A stretch of 64,000 nucleotides of DNA, taken from positions 2,274,501 through 2,338,500 of the forward strand of contig NZ_CP023004.1 in NCBI RefSeq assembly GCF_003096195.1, in the 5' to 3' direction. The number at the start of each line of letters is the position of its first letter. Position 1 is the first letter of the stretch. This document shows, piece after piece, positions 17,451-27,737 of the stretch. Position numbers and translations under genes: made by a program. The notes below the pieces were generated by a model. It had not been told where the DNA came from, ran no database searches, and saw only the letters and a list, made by a program, of their open reading frames with translations. The stretch comes from Ereboglobus luteus (lineage in GTDB: Bacteria; Verrucomicrobiota; Verrucomicrobiia; Opitutales; Opitutaceae).

Positions 17451-19828
17451 ATGATCTCCGCATTCCTCAATTCCATCGCCCGCGAGTTGCGTTTTCTTAG
17501 GGGGACAAGTGGAATCTTTCACTGGTCACCTGGGTGCCGGTGGTGGCGATTGTCTGGTTCGGGCTTGTGTTTTCGGAAAGCTCGCCGCGCCAGCTGCCGG
17601 TGCTCGTCGCGGACGCGGACCAGTCGGCGATGAGCCGGCAGCTCGTGCGTTTGTTGCAGGCTTCGCCGGTTGCGGGCGTGGTGCGTGTCAGCGATAATTT
17701 CGAGGACATTCGCGAGGCGGTGCGCAAGCGCGAGGCTTACGCGGCGGTGTTTATTCCCGCGGGGGCGGAGCGGGATGTCGCGCGCGGCGAGCAGGCTCAC
17801 ATCTACTCGTATTACAACACGCTTTATTACTCGTCGGCGAATCTCATCCAGCGTGACCTGGCGTCGGCGGTTTCCCAGTTGAACACGAACTTGTCGGCGG
17901 CGCGCGCGGGCGGGGTGACGAATCGCGCGGTCGATGGCGCGCAGGCGTTTGGCGCGCCGCTTTCCGTGCAGGTCGCGTTTTTATACAACGCGGCGAACAG
18001 CTATGAATGGGCGCTGGGCGGAAGCCTGATCCCCGTGATTTTGCTCGTGATCATGGGCAACGCGCTGATGGTTTCGCTGGTCGGGGACTTGGGGCCGGAG
18101 CGGCGCGCGGCGTGGGTGGCGGACGCGGGCGGAAGCATGGTTTTCGCGATTGTCTGCAAGGTGATTTTTTACGCGCTGGTGTTTACTGTGATCGGGACGC
18201 TGGGCGTGTTGTGGATGCGCTGGCGCGGCTGGCCGGTGAACGGAAGCATGGGCGTGATTGTCGCGGCACAGATGCTGTTGTTTCTTGGGAACGGCGCGGT
18301 GTGCGTTCTGATTGCCGGGGTCGCGCGCAAGAACCTGCTCTTTGCGTTGAGCGCGATCAACTTTTACACGGGCGGCGGCATTTCGTTTGGCGACATCCTT
18401 TTCCCGGTCAACACATCGCCGTGGTATACCAGGTTGATCAGCGAGATCATGCCCTACACGACCTACATGCAGGTGCAGACGCAGCAGATGCAAATGGGCT
18501 CGCCGCCGGGTGATTCGCTTTGGTTTTTGTGCAAGCTCGGGCTGTTCGCGATGATCGTGTTACTGGCGGGGTTGCTGGCGTTGCGCGTGTCGCTTGCATT
18601 TGGCGACCGGAAGCGCGCGCGCGACGACGCGGATTTGCCTTCGGCGGACAATAAAAACAATATTGTGCGCGGCGGTTTTTTTCGGGGCGCGCGGATTGTC
18701 GCGCAGGCGATCAAGGCCGAGTTCAGCGTCGCCGTGCTGCTGTTTGTCGCGACGGTTTTGTATACATTCTATTATCCCGCCGCCTACGTGGAGCAGGTTT
18801 CGTCGCGCTTGCCGGTGGCCGTGGTTGATTTGGACAACAGCGCGCAGAGCCGGAAACTGCTGCGAAAAGTCATGGCGCTGAAAGCCGCTGAGGTGGCGGC
18901 GCGGCCGGCGTCCTTTGAGGACGCGCGAAGGCTGGTCGAGCGTCGCGAGGTGGACGGCATTTTGTTGATCGACGAAAACTTCGGGCGTGACGCGCTTTCG
19001 GGGCGGACGGGGCGGCTGTCGATTTACGGCAACAATGCGTTCATCGTTCGTTGCTCGGTGCTGCTCAACGCGCTTGGCGAGGCCGCGCAGGACGCGGCGC
19101 TGGATATCGCGGAGCCGCAACTGTTGCAGGCGGGCATCGGGGCGGACGCCGCGGCGGCGCGCATGCTGCCCGCGCGCATCGTGCCGAGGCCGCTTTTCAA
19201 CACGCGCGAGGGTTATGGCAGTTTTGCCGTGCCCGCCGTCGCGCAACTGGTCGTGCACCAGGCGACGATTTTTGGCATTCTCATGATCTTTGGCTGGCGC
19301 AGGCAGCGCTCGGAGGAGGCGGGCCTTCGCGTGCCGGCGATGCACTGGCGCGAGTTTTTTGGAATGTTTGGCGCCTTGTTTCTCATCGCCCTGATGAACG
19401 CGATGTGGGTGAACGGCCACTGCCTGTGGCTGCATGATTATCCGCGCGCCGCCAATGTCGGCGGGATGTTAGTTTACATGGTGGCGTATGCGTCCGCCAT
19501 CGTCGCGGTGGCGTTTTTTGCGGGGGGATTTGTGGATCGCACCGAGCGGGCATTGCAGTTTTTCACGTTCACCTCGATGCCGATATTTTTTGCGCTGGGA
19601 GTGTCGTGGCCGCCCGAGGCGATGCCGGCGTCGGTGCGCGCGGTGTGCCAGCTTGTTCCGGCGATGCCGGGGGTCGCGGCATTCACCAAGCTTGGGCAAA
19701 TGGGCGCGACATTGCCCGAGGCGCGCGGCGAAATCCTGCACCTGATGATAATCGCCGTGGTGTGCACCGCGCTCGCATGGATGCGCCTGGGGCGCGAAGG
19801 GTCGGGGGCGAAAAGCAGGGAGGGATAG
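17451..19828 (+). CDS. double ABC-2 permease (two fused units), frameshifted near its start
   Basis: ATG 17451 opens MISAFLNSIARELRFLR, a normal ABC-2 permease N-terminus. The frame then breaks at the G run 17500-17504, and the rest (DKWNLSLVTWVPVVAIVWF onward) reads on in another frame to 19828. One added G would join them. The body holds two complete permease units in one chain of nearly 800 residues, about 1-385 and 405-790. Each has an early membrane helix, an extracytoplasmic domain with a V-x-D-x-D-x-S segment (VLVADADQSAMS and VAVVDLDNSAQS) and five or so later helices. With the HlyD and TolC genes upstream it should form an exporter like E. coli YhiI-RbbA-YhhJ, but no ATPase gene is adjacent. 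If the break is real, the product lacks its first helix or needs recoding. Confidence 0.8.
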
Positions 19829-19956
19829 CGGCCGGAGAGCCCGCTTTTCTCAAAAAACAAAGCGTGCCGGCGCCCAATAAGCGTTCTTGATGTTCGCCGT
19901 GCGAAGTGTAAATTAACGAGTTTTCATTTTTCACAAACTCCGTTCACGACACACTC

Positions 19957-20427
19957 ATGCGACACACGATCTCAGTCCTCGTTGAAAACAAGTTCGGCGT
20001 TCTCGCGCGCGTAGCCGGAATGTTCAGCGGCCGCGGTTTCAACATCGACACGCTCAACGTCGCGCCCACGCACGACCCCGCGCTTTCGCGCATCACCGCC
20101 GTCCTCATGGGCGACGAATCCTCGCTCGACATGGTGATCAAGCAACTGCGCAAACTCGTGAACGTCGTCGAGGTGATCGACTTCGAGGAAGGTCAGTCCG
20201 TGAATCGCGAGCTGCTCATCGCCAAGGTGAAGGCCGACCGCAAGACACGCGCCGAGATCATTCAGATTTGCGGCATCTTTCGCGCGAAGATCGTCAACGT
20301 CGGGCGAAGCGATGTGATCATCGAGATCACCGGCGACGAGACCAAGCTGGCCGCGTTTCTCGGCCTCATCCAGGATTTCGGCATCATCGAACTTGCCCGC
20401 ACCGGCATGCTCGCATTGAAACGCTGA
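19957..20427 (+). CDS. ilvN: acetolactate synthase small (regulatory) subunit
   Basis: A 156-residue protein with an N-terminal ACT domain (HTISVLVENKFGVLARVAGM, FSGRGFNIDTLNVAPTHD) and a C-terminal ALS-associated domain. Small subunits bind the end products (valine in studied cases) and activate and control the large catalytic subunit of acetolactate synthase. That is the first common step of branched-chain amino acid synthesis, in the cytoplasm. The large-subunit gene is not in this window. It sits 47 bases before ilvC on the same strand, so the two are probably cotranscribed. No leader-peptide attenuator was recognised upstream. Some genomes call this gene ilvH. Confidence 0.95.
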   Translation: MRHTISVLVENKFGVLARVAGMFSGRGFNIDTLNVAPTHDPALSRITAVLMGDESSLDMVIKQLRKLVNVVEVIDFEEGQSVNRELLIAKVKADRKTRAEIIQICGIFRAKIVNVGRSDVIIEITGDETKLAAFLGLIQDFGIIELARTGMLALKR

Positions 20428-20474
20428 GCCTGTTCTTATCACTTCTTAATTCATAAACCTTAATTTTTATCATC

Positions 20475-21500
20475 ATGCCTGCAAAAGTATACACCGACAA
20501 AGACGCCGATCTCGGCGTGTTCAAAAACAAAACCCTCGCCGTTCTCGGCTACGGTTCCCAAGGCCACGCGCACGCGCTTAACCTCAAGGACTCCGGTTGC
20601 AAAGTCGTCATCGGCCTTTATCCCGGCAGCAAGTCGCGCGCCGTCGCCGCGCAGCAAGGTTTCAAGGTGCTCGACACCGGTGAGGCCGTTCGCACCGCCG
20701 ACGTCATCATGGTCGCGCTTCCCGACATGAAGCAGGCCGCCGTTTACGAAAAGGACATCCTCCCGAATCTCTCGAAGGGCAAGACGCTCATCTTCACGCA
20801 CGGCCTCGCCGTCCACTTCAAGCTCATCAAGCTGCATCCCGAGATCGACTGCGTGATGGTCGCGCCGAAAGGCCCCGGCCACATGGTGCGCCGCCTTTAC
20901 ACCGAAGGAAAGGGCATGCCCGCGCTCATTGCCGTTGCGCAGGACAAGTCCAGAAAAGCCAAGAAAACCGCGCTCGCCTGGGCCAAGGGAATCGGCTCCA
21001 CGCGCGCCGGCGTTCTCCAGACCACCTTCAAGGAAGAGTGCGAAACCGACCTCTTCGGCGAGCAAGCCGTTCTCTGCGGCGGCGCCAGCGCGCTCGTCCA
21101 GGCCGGATTCGAAGTGCTCGTCGAGGCCGGCTACCAGCCCGAGATGGCCTACTTCGAGTGCTTGCACGAACTGAAACTCATCTGCGACCTCATGTATGAG
21201 TCCGGCATCGCCGGCATGCGCTTCTCGATTTCCGAGACCGCGAAATACGGCGACATCACCCGCGGCCCCCGCGTCGTGAACGCGAAGACGAAGGCCGAGA
21301 TGAAGAAGATTTTGAAGGAAATCCAGAACGGCACGTTCGTGAAACAGTGGGTCGCCGAATACAAGGGCGGCCTCAAGAAATACAACGCGCTGCTCAAGAA
21401 GGGTGAGAAGCACCTCATCGAGAAGACCGGCTCCCGCCTTCGCAGCATGATGCCCTGGATGTCCAAGAAAAACCTCAAGGGCGTTCAGGCCTCCTACTAA
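20475..21500 (+). CDS. ilvC: ketol-acid reductoisomerase (class I)
   Basis: A 341-residue enzyme of the short class I type. The Rossmann motif is [18 protein letters not shown] near residue 22. [14 protein letters not shown] follows, and the knotted helical domain holds the acidic metal ligands ([16 protein letters not shown] and [19 protein letters not shown]). It isomerises and reduces acetolactate or acetohydroxybutyrate to the dihydroxy acid, with Mg2+ and NAD(P)H. It follows ilvN, and a strong terminator lies 32 bases after its stop. Confidence 0.97.
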   Translation: MPAKVYTDKDADLGVFKNKTLAVLGYGSQGHAHALNLKDSGCKVVIGLYPGSKSRAVAAQQGFKVLDTGEAVRTADVIMVALPDMKQAAVYEKDILPNLSKGKTLIFTHGLAVHFKLIKLHPEIDCVMVAPKGPGHMVRRLYTEGKGMPALIAVAQDKSRKAKKTALAWAKGIGSTRAGVLQTTFKEECETDLFGEQAVLCGGASALVQAGFEVLVEAGYQPEMAYFECLHELKLICDLMYESGIAGMRFSISETAKYGDITRGPRVVNAKTKAEMKKILKEIQNGTFVKQWVAEYKGGLKKYNALLKKGEKHLIEKTGSRLRSMMPWMSKKNLKGVQASY

Positions 21501-21532
21501 TACGGGAGGCGAGCGCATCGCATCGTTTCAAC

Positions 21533-21571
21533 AAAAACGCCGGACGCATCAAGCGCGTCCGGCGTTTTTTT
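21533..21571 (+). terminator. strong terminator after ilvC, probably bidirectional
   Basis: Stem CGCCGGACGC (21538-21547) pairs perfectly with GCGTCCGGCG (21555-21564) around a seven-base loop. Seven T bases (21565-21571) follow. Five A bases precede the stem, so the opposite strand also ends in a T run and could terminate the convergent pyrG transcript. Confidence 0.93.
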
Positions 21572-21646
21572 GTGTGTGCAAGCGGCGTCTTTTCCGCGGC
21601 CGAAACACATGGGCCCATGCCATGTGCCGGCCTGCCTCAATACCGC

Positions 21647-23284
<1,638 letters not shown>

Positions 23285-23456
23285 CGGGAAAGGTAATGGA
23301 TATGCGGTGAGGCGGACACGTTACAAGAAAAAGTAAGTTTGCGGGGGCGGAAATTTTCCGACGGAGGGGGCGTTTGGGTGTGTGGAGAAAAAATGGGGCA
23401 AAAAAGTCCTTGCATTTGACGGCGAAACTTTGATCCTCGCCCCTCACTTTGGTTAC

Positions 23457-23532
23457 GGGCTCGTAGCTCAGTTGGCAGAGCGCCTCAATGGCATTGAGGA
23501 GGTCGTCAGTTCGATTCTGATCGGGTCCACCA
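23457..23532 (+). tRNA. tRNA-Ala (anticodon GGC), CCA encoded
   Basis: A complete cloverleaf. The acceptor GGGCTCG pairs with CGGGTCC through two G-U pairs. The D arm contains AGCTCAGTTGGCAGAGC. The anticodon arm is CCTCAATGGCATTGAGG with GGC at 34-36. The T arm carries GTTCGATTC. The discriminator A and CCA follow at 23529-23532. It decodes GCC and GCU alanine codons. Confidence 0.95.
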
Positions 23533-23571
23533 AGTGAGCGGGAATGGCGAGCGTCATAGGGATGCGATAAG

Positions 23572-23588
23572 GTTTGACTAAGTCAAAC
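23572..23588. other. 17-base palindrome downstream of tRNA-Ala
   Basis: GTTTGACT and AGTCAAAC flank a single A, making a near-perfect dyad between the tRNA-Ala gene and the convergent small gene ending at 23594. It could be a weak hairpin or a protein-binding site. No T run follows on either side. Confidence 0.4.
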
Positions 23589-23593
23589 TACGT

Positions 23594-23938
23594 TCAAAAC
23601 GGGTAAAATGCAAACCACGGAACGCCAAAAACGCCCTCGTCTTGTCGCGCGTATTCATAAGAGCCGCAGAACGGACGGGTGCACGCGCCGGAGTCGATGT
23701 TGAGGATGAATGTTTCGTTTCCGTCGATGTCGACGCTCACCCTGTCGACTCCGGTTACGAGAAGTGCCCCGTGGCCGTTGGTGCGGGTGCCCATGTTCAT
23801 CGGTGTCAACACGGTGATCGCGTGCTTGGGCGTTGGTGGTTTTATGTTGTTGCCGAGCTTCCTGAAGACTTCCTCGGATGGGGTTGTATAGTTGCATGCG
23901 CAACGCGAGGTGTTGCGCATGCAAACGGAATCACTCAT
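23594..23938 (-). CDS. small conserved-looking protein of unknown function
   Basis: A 114-residue frame starting [20 protein letters not shown], with a cysteine-rich first 15 residues and another pair of cysteines in [17 protein letters not shown]. Its ATG shares four bases with a stop codon (ATGA, 23938-23935) that is the natural end of the flavin oxidoreductase once that gene's frameshift is corrected. This supports both the start choice and translational coupling. The base composition is lower in GC than its neighbours. I do not recognise the family. The spaced cysteines could bind a metal or form disulfides. It is the last gene of the SDR-GH88-oxidoreductase operon. Confidence 0.55.
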   Translation of the reverse strand: MSDSVCMRNTSRCACNYTTPSEEVFRKLGNNIKPPTPKHAITVLTPMNMGTRTNGHGALLVTGVDRVSVDIDGNETFILNIDSGACTRPFCGSYEYARQDEGVFGVPWFAFYPF

Positions 23939-25427
23939 CCGGTTTTTTTCGCGTCGCGCTTGAGTTGCTTGAGGATGGCGTTCGCAGGGCAGTCGCGGTA
24001 GTTCGGGTCTAGCGGGTAGCAGCCGGAGACCAGGCCGTTTCTCGGGCTGTCGTGCAATCGGATAGCGTGCGGCAAATTGCGCGGGTTTGCAGTTTGCCGG
24101 TTTCAAGCGAGTCGGCAATCATCCCCGGGTAGGACAGGACCATGCGGCCCATGCCGACCATGTCCGTCCATTTGTTTTCAACGAGCGCTTGCGCGACTTG
24201 GGGCAGGTAGTCTTGCAGATAACTCAACCCGGTCGAAACAATTGGCATTTCGGGCACGGCTTGCTTGAGCGTTTGCGTGGCGTGAATGATGCGCGCCACT
24301 TCGTTCAACGGGTCGCGTATGAGTTGGTAGCCGTCGGAGGGCGGGATGAACGCGGGGCGCTGAATGTGGGGATTGTAGTAGGGCGAGCCGCAGGTGATGT
24401 TCACCATTGCCACGCCCCAGCTTTGCAGGAGTTTTATGTATTCAATTGGCTCCGTCAGGTCGAATTCCGTCGGGTTGTTCGGATTGACGCCGAAGCCGTG
24501 CCGGTAGGGCAGGCAGGCGGAGCAATCTTCGGGGATGCCGGAGCCCGGCGCGCCGGGGCGCGACTTGGCCGGATCGGGGCGATGGGGCACGAGATCGAAC
24601 GCGGAGAGGCGCACGCCGATGATGAGGCGCGGGGCGGCTTGTTGGATGCCTTGAATAATCTCCCGCGCGAGTCGCGTGCGATTTTCGAGCGATTCGCCGC
24701 CGTAGGGTCCGGGGCGCGTGCGGGCGGAGAGAAACTCGTGGAGCAGATAACCGTGGCATTGCTTCACATCGACAAACGGGATGCCTTCGCGTTCGCACAT
24801 CACGGCGACGCTCACGAATTTTTCGACGAGTCGCTTGAGTTCGTCGTCGGTGAAAACGGCGGCGTCGGAAGTGACTTGGAACTTGCGGTCGAGAATGGGG
24901 TGCCGATAAGCGACGCGGGGTTCGAGTCGCGTCTTTTCGTTGGGACGGCAGAAGCGTCCGGAGTGCGTGAGTTGCACGCCCCAGAGGAGGTCCGATGTCG
25001 TGCCGAAGCGTTCTTTGTGCGCGTCGAGCATTTGTCCGGCGGTGGCGACGATTTCGCCGATGGTGTCTTCGCGAAGGATGAGTTGATTGGGGTTGGCTCG
25101 GCCTTCGGGAACAACGGCCATGGCTTCCAAGCCCCAAAGCAATTTGGCACCGGACTGGCCGAAGCGCCGCCAGCGGCGGGCAACGAGTTCGTTGGGATGT
25201 CCGTCGGTGGTGGCGTCCCAGCCTTCCATCGGATGAATGGCCCAGCGATTGCCGACCGTGACGGAGCCGATGCGCATCGGCGCGGCCAGCGGTGAGGTCG
25301 CGGATGTTTTGATCGCGTCGTCCACCGGAATGTCGATTCCAAGGGCGGCCATTCGTTGGCGAAGCGAGGCGGTGTCGCGCAGTGTGGCGATTTTGACGAT
25401 GTCTTGTTCGGGCGGGAGTGTTGGCAT
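23935..25427 (-). CDS. NADH:flavin oxidoreductase (Old Yellow Enzyme family), frameshifted near the C-terminus
   Basis: A flavin TIM barrel of the OYE / 2,4-dienoyl-CoA reductase type. Landmarks are [19 protein letters not shown], a [14 protein letters not shown] strand, [21 protein letters not shown] with the family H-x-x-x-x-F-L pattern, and [13 protein letters not shown] near the end. The written frame runs from ATG 25427 to a stop at 24009 and ends in an unnatural [10 protein letters not shown]. Adding one C at the CCC read on the minus strand (24046-24044) continues it as [20 protein letters not shown] and stops at 23935, with 497 residues in all. The reaction probably reduces an activated double bond or ketone in the uronide route of this operon; the substrate is unknown. 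The two neighbours upstream are GH88-like and SDR genes. Confidence 0.8.
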
Positions 25428-25462
25428 AAATGTGGAATGCGGAGTTCGGATTGCGGAATGAA

Positions 25463-26851
25463 TTAGAAACTGAAGAACGTGTAATATTTGCCTTCGGCCA
25501 TGCGCTGGATGAGGAGGGCGAGTTCCATGGCGTGGTAATCGCCCCACATGCAAGATTCGCCGCAGGGAATTTTGCTTCCGGCGGGTGTGTGATCCCAGCC
25601 GTTGGGACGGTGGTAGATGCTGTGGAGGAGAAGGCCCTCGTGCTTGGTCGCGGTGGAGAGATACGGTTCGCTGAAAAGTGTCCGGGCGGTTGTCAGGCCG
25701 GCGGCGAGATAGCGGGCGGCGAGCTTGGGTTTCTTTTTTGCGAGATAGTTTGCGAGGCGGATGAGGCCTTGCGCGGAGATGGCGGCGGCGGAGCTGTCAA
25801 CGGGTTCGTGGTCGTTGAAGGGATCGGCGGGGCGGTTGAGGTAATCGCCCATGTGCGCGAGGCCGGGCGCGCCAGTGTCCCAATACGGAATGCCGTCGGT
25901 CGGAGTTTGCCCGATGTGGAAATCGGCCGTGGCGCAGGCGGTTTCGAGGAACGATGCGAGGACGCGCGCCTTGCCGCCGTGGGGTTTGAACTCGGCGTCG
26001 GAAAGCGTGGAGAGAAACTCAAGTTGCTCGGCGTAACCGCAGAGAATCCACGAGAGGCCGCGCGTCCACGTGGTGAAGGGAGAGTAGCCTTGTTGCGTGC
26101 TGGGGCAGCGGTAGGAGCCGTCGTTGGTGTTGAAAATGGATTCGTGCACGACGCGTCCGCGGATGTCGTAGGCGTCGCGATTTTTGCCGTAATAGACGTT
26201 GTAACGCGCGGTGGTGCCGGCGTGTTTGATGAGGCGTTCGAGCAACGAAATGCGCCGGTCGCGCTCGCCCATGAGAACGTGGCCGAGGCGGTGCGAGAGT
26301 GCGAGCGCGCGGAGCGAGCGCACGGTGTCGGAGAAGAGCGAGTGCGGGCCGTTGAAGGAATAAATGTAACCGGTGCCGTCGGGCAGGTCGGTCCAGCGCG
26401 CGGCTTGCACAGCGCCGCTTATTTTGATGGCGAGCTCATAAAAATCGATGTCGCCGGCGGTCGCGGGCGCGAGTCCGGCGCGGGCGAGGTGGAGCAGGTT
26501 GCCGTAGGTGGAAACGTTGTTAAAACCGTGGTCGTGCACGCCGATGTGGCTGACGTGACCGGCCATGTGGCGGCGCGTGTTTTCGCGGCCGAGCGCGAGG
26601 AATTTTTTCTCACCGGTGGCCGCGTATTGCAGGATGGGCATGCCGAACTGAAAGCCCTGCGTCCACTCGGTCCAGCCGCGCGAGGTGTAGCGTCCCTCGA
26701 CGGTGAAAACGGGCGTGCCCTTGTCGGGATTCCACGCGCGGTTGAGGAGCGTGATTTTTTTTGCGGCGGTGGAGAAAAGGCGCGCGGTGTCGGCGGCGAG
26801 TGCGCGCGGGGTGAGGGTTGTGTCGAGTTTGATTATGATAAAAAGAATCAG
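25463..26851 (-). CDS. GH88-like unsaturated glucuronyl hydrolase, non-standard start
   Basis: About 462 residues with the (alpha/alpha)6 features of GH88/GH105 unsaturated uronyl hydrolases. These are GFQFGMPILQYAATGE, GVHDHGFNNVSTYGNL with the expected acidic/His region, and YSPFTTWTRGLSWILCGYAE. A later DGIPYWDTGAPG and a final CGESCMWGDYHAMELA also fit. Such enzymes hydrate the double bond of lyase-released unsaturated oligosaccharides, and the protein appears cytoplasmic (no signal peptide). No ATG, GTG or TTG precedes the conserved region. The best candidate is CTG at 26851, whose CTGA overlaps the SDR stop by four bases; an ATA further in is another option. The frame stays open far into the SDR gene, but that part is not protein-like. 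Confidence 0.8.
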   Translation of the reverse strand: MILFIIIKLDTTLTPRALAADTARLFSTAAKKITLLNRAWNPDKGTPVFTVEGRYTSRGWTEWTQGFQFGMPILQYAATGEKKFLALGRENTRRHMAGHVSHIGVHDHGFNNVSTYGNLLHLARAGLAPATAGDIDFYELAIKISGAVQAARWTDLPDGTGYIYSFNGPHSLFSDTVRSLRALALSHRLGHVLMGERDRRISLLERLIKHAGTTARYNVYYGKNRDAYDIRGRVVHESIFNTNDGSYRCPSTQQGYSPFTTWTRGLSWILCGYAEQLEFLSTLSDAEFKPHGGKARVLASFLETACATADFHIGQTPTDGIPYWDTGAPGLAHMGDYLNRPADPFNDHEPVDSSAAAISAQGLIRLANYLAKKKPKLAARYLAAGLTTARTLFSEPYLSTATKHEGLLLHSIYHRPNGWDHTPAGSKIPCGESCMWGDYHAMELALLIQRMAEGKYYTFFSF

Positions 26852-27651
26852 AGTTTTCGGAGGGTGAAGCCGCCGTCGATGGGGATGACCGCGCCGGTGG
26901 AAAACGGGAGCCGGCCTTCGATCACGGCGCGCACGGCGAGGCCGACATCCTCGGGCGTGCCCCAGCGGTTTTGCGGGACGTTGCCGTCGGCGAGGAACTG
27001 GTCGTATTTGGTTTTCACCGTGCTGGTCATGTCGGTCGCCATGATGCCGGGGCGCAGCTCGACGACCTGGATGTTTTCCGGCGCGAGGCGGATCGCCCAG
27101 AGTTGCGCGGCCATCGCGAGGCCCGCCTTTGAAATGCAATAATCGCCGCGCGAAATCGACGCGGTGTTGGCCGATGTCGATGTGACGTAGATAATTTTAA
27201 AACCACTTGGGAGCGCGCATTCGGGGCGCGGCTCGGTGAGCCAGTGACTGGCGATCGCTTGCGTGAGAAAATACGGGCCTTGCAGGTTTGTGCGGATGAG
27301 GTGCTCGAAGGATTCCTCGGTGGCTTCCGTGATGTCGGCGCGGATTTTTGGCGCGATGCCGGCGTTGTTCACGAGGGCGTCGACGCGGCCGAGTTGCGCG
27401 AGTGTTTCGGAGACGAGGCGACGGCGGTCGTCGGCGCTGGAGATGTCGGCCTGGACGGGGATAAAACGTTGCGCGGCTGGGTTTGGCGCGGCGGCGCGGC
27501 AGAGCGCGGCGGTTTCGTTGGCGGCGTCGAGGTTGCCCGCGTAGTTGATGGCGACGGAGCAGCCGGCGGTCGCAAGCTGGACGGCGATGCCGCGGCCCAG
27601 GCCGCGACTGGCTCCGGTGACGAGGATGACGGGAACGGGGGGATTGGGCAT
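26848..27651 (-). CDS. short-chain dehydrogenase/reductase
   Basis: A 267-residue classical SDR. The cofactor motif TGASRGLG is at residues 12-19, NNAG at 95-98, and the catalytic serine (158 or 160) leads to Y171 and K175 in DYCISKAG. The C-terminal PEDVGLAVRAVIEGRLPFST and IDGGFTLRKL are typical. The start at 27651 removes a six-residue lead that is unlike the family. It should oxidise or reduce a sugar acid or keto intermediate with NAD(P). As first gene of an operon with a GH88-like hydrolase, a KduD-like role in uronate breakdown is possible but inferred only from context. Confidence 0.88.
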   Translation of the reverse strand: MPNPPVPVILVTGASRGLGRGIAVQLATAGCSVAINYAGNLDAANETAALCRAAAPNPAAQRFIPVQADISSADDRRRLVSETLAQLGRVDALVNNAGIAPKIRADITEATEESFEHLIRTNLQGPYFLTQAIASHWLTEPRPECALPSGFKIIYVTSTSANTASISRGDYCISKAGLAMAAQLWAIRLAPENIQVVELRPGIMATDMTSTVKTKYDQFLADGNVPQNRWGTPEDVGLAVRAVIEGRLPFSTGAVIPIDGGFTLRKL

Positions 27652-27688
27652 GGGCGCGAGGATACACAAATATTGGCGGGTGCGTGAG

Positions 27689-27732
27689 GATTTTGTCGTT
27701 TCAAATTAGGACAAAATCGACTTTGATTTTGT
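27689..27732. promoter_or_regulatory. inverted repeat between SDR and AraC genes, candidate operator
   Basis: GATTTTGTC (27689-27697) and GACAAAATC (27710-27718) form a perfect nine-base inverted repeat with a 12-base spacer. A third copy, GATTTTGT, lies at 27725-27732, just before the AraC ATG. The site sits in the 86-base divergent region, the usual place for an AraC-family regulator to control itself and the operon. The binding itself is inferred. Confidence 0.5.
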
Positions 27733-27737
27733 GCAAT

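Noticed and set aside
19829-19956. Possible attenuator or T-box ahead of ilvN
   Set aside because: No leader peptide rich in Leu/Val/Ile codons, no T-box sequence and no antiterminator/terminator pair was seen.
23457-23593. tRNA-Ala as an integration site for an island
   Set aside because: No integrase and no repeated tRNA 3' end in the window; the nearby palindrome is not an attachment-type duplication.
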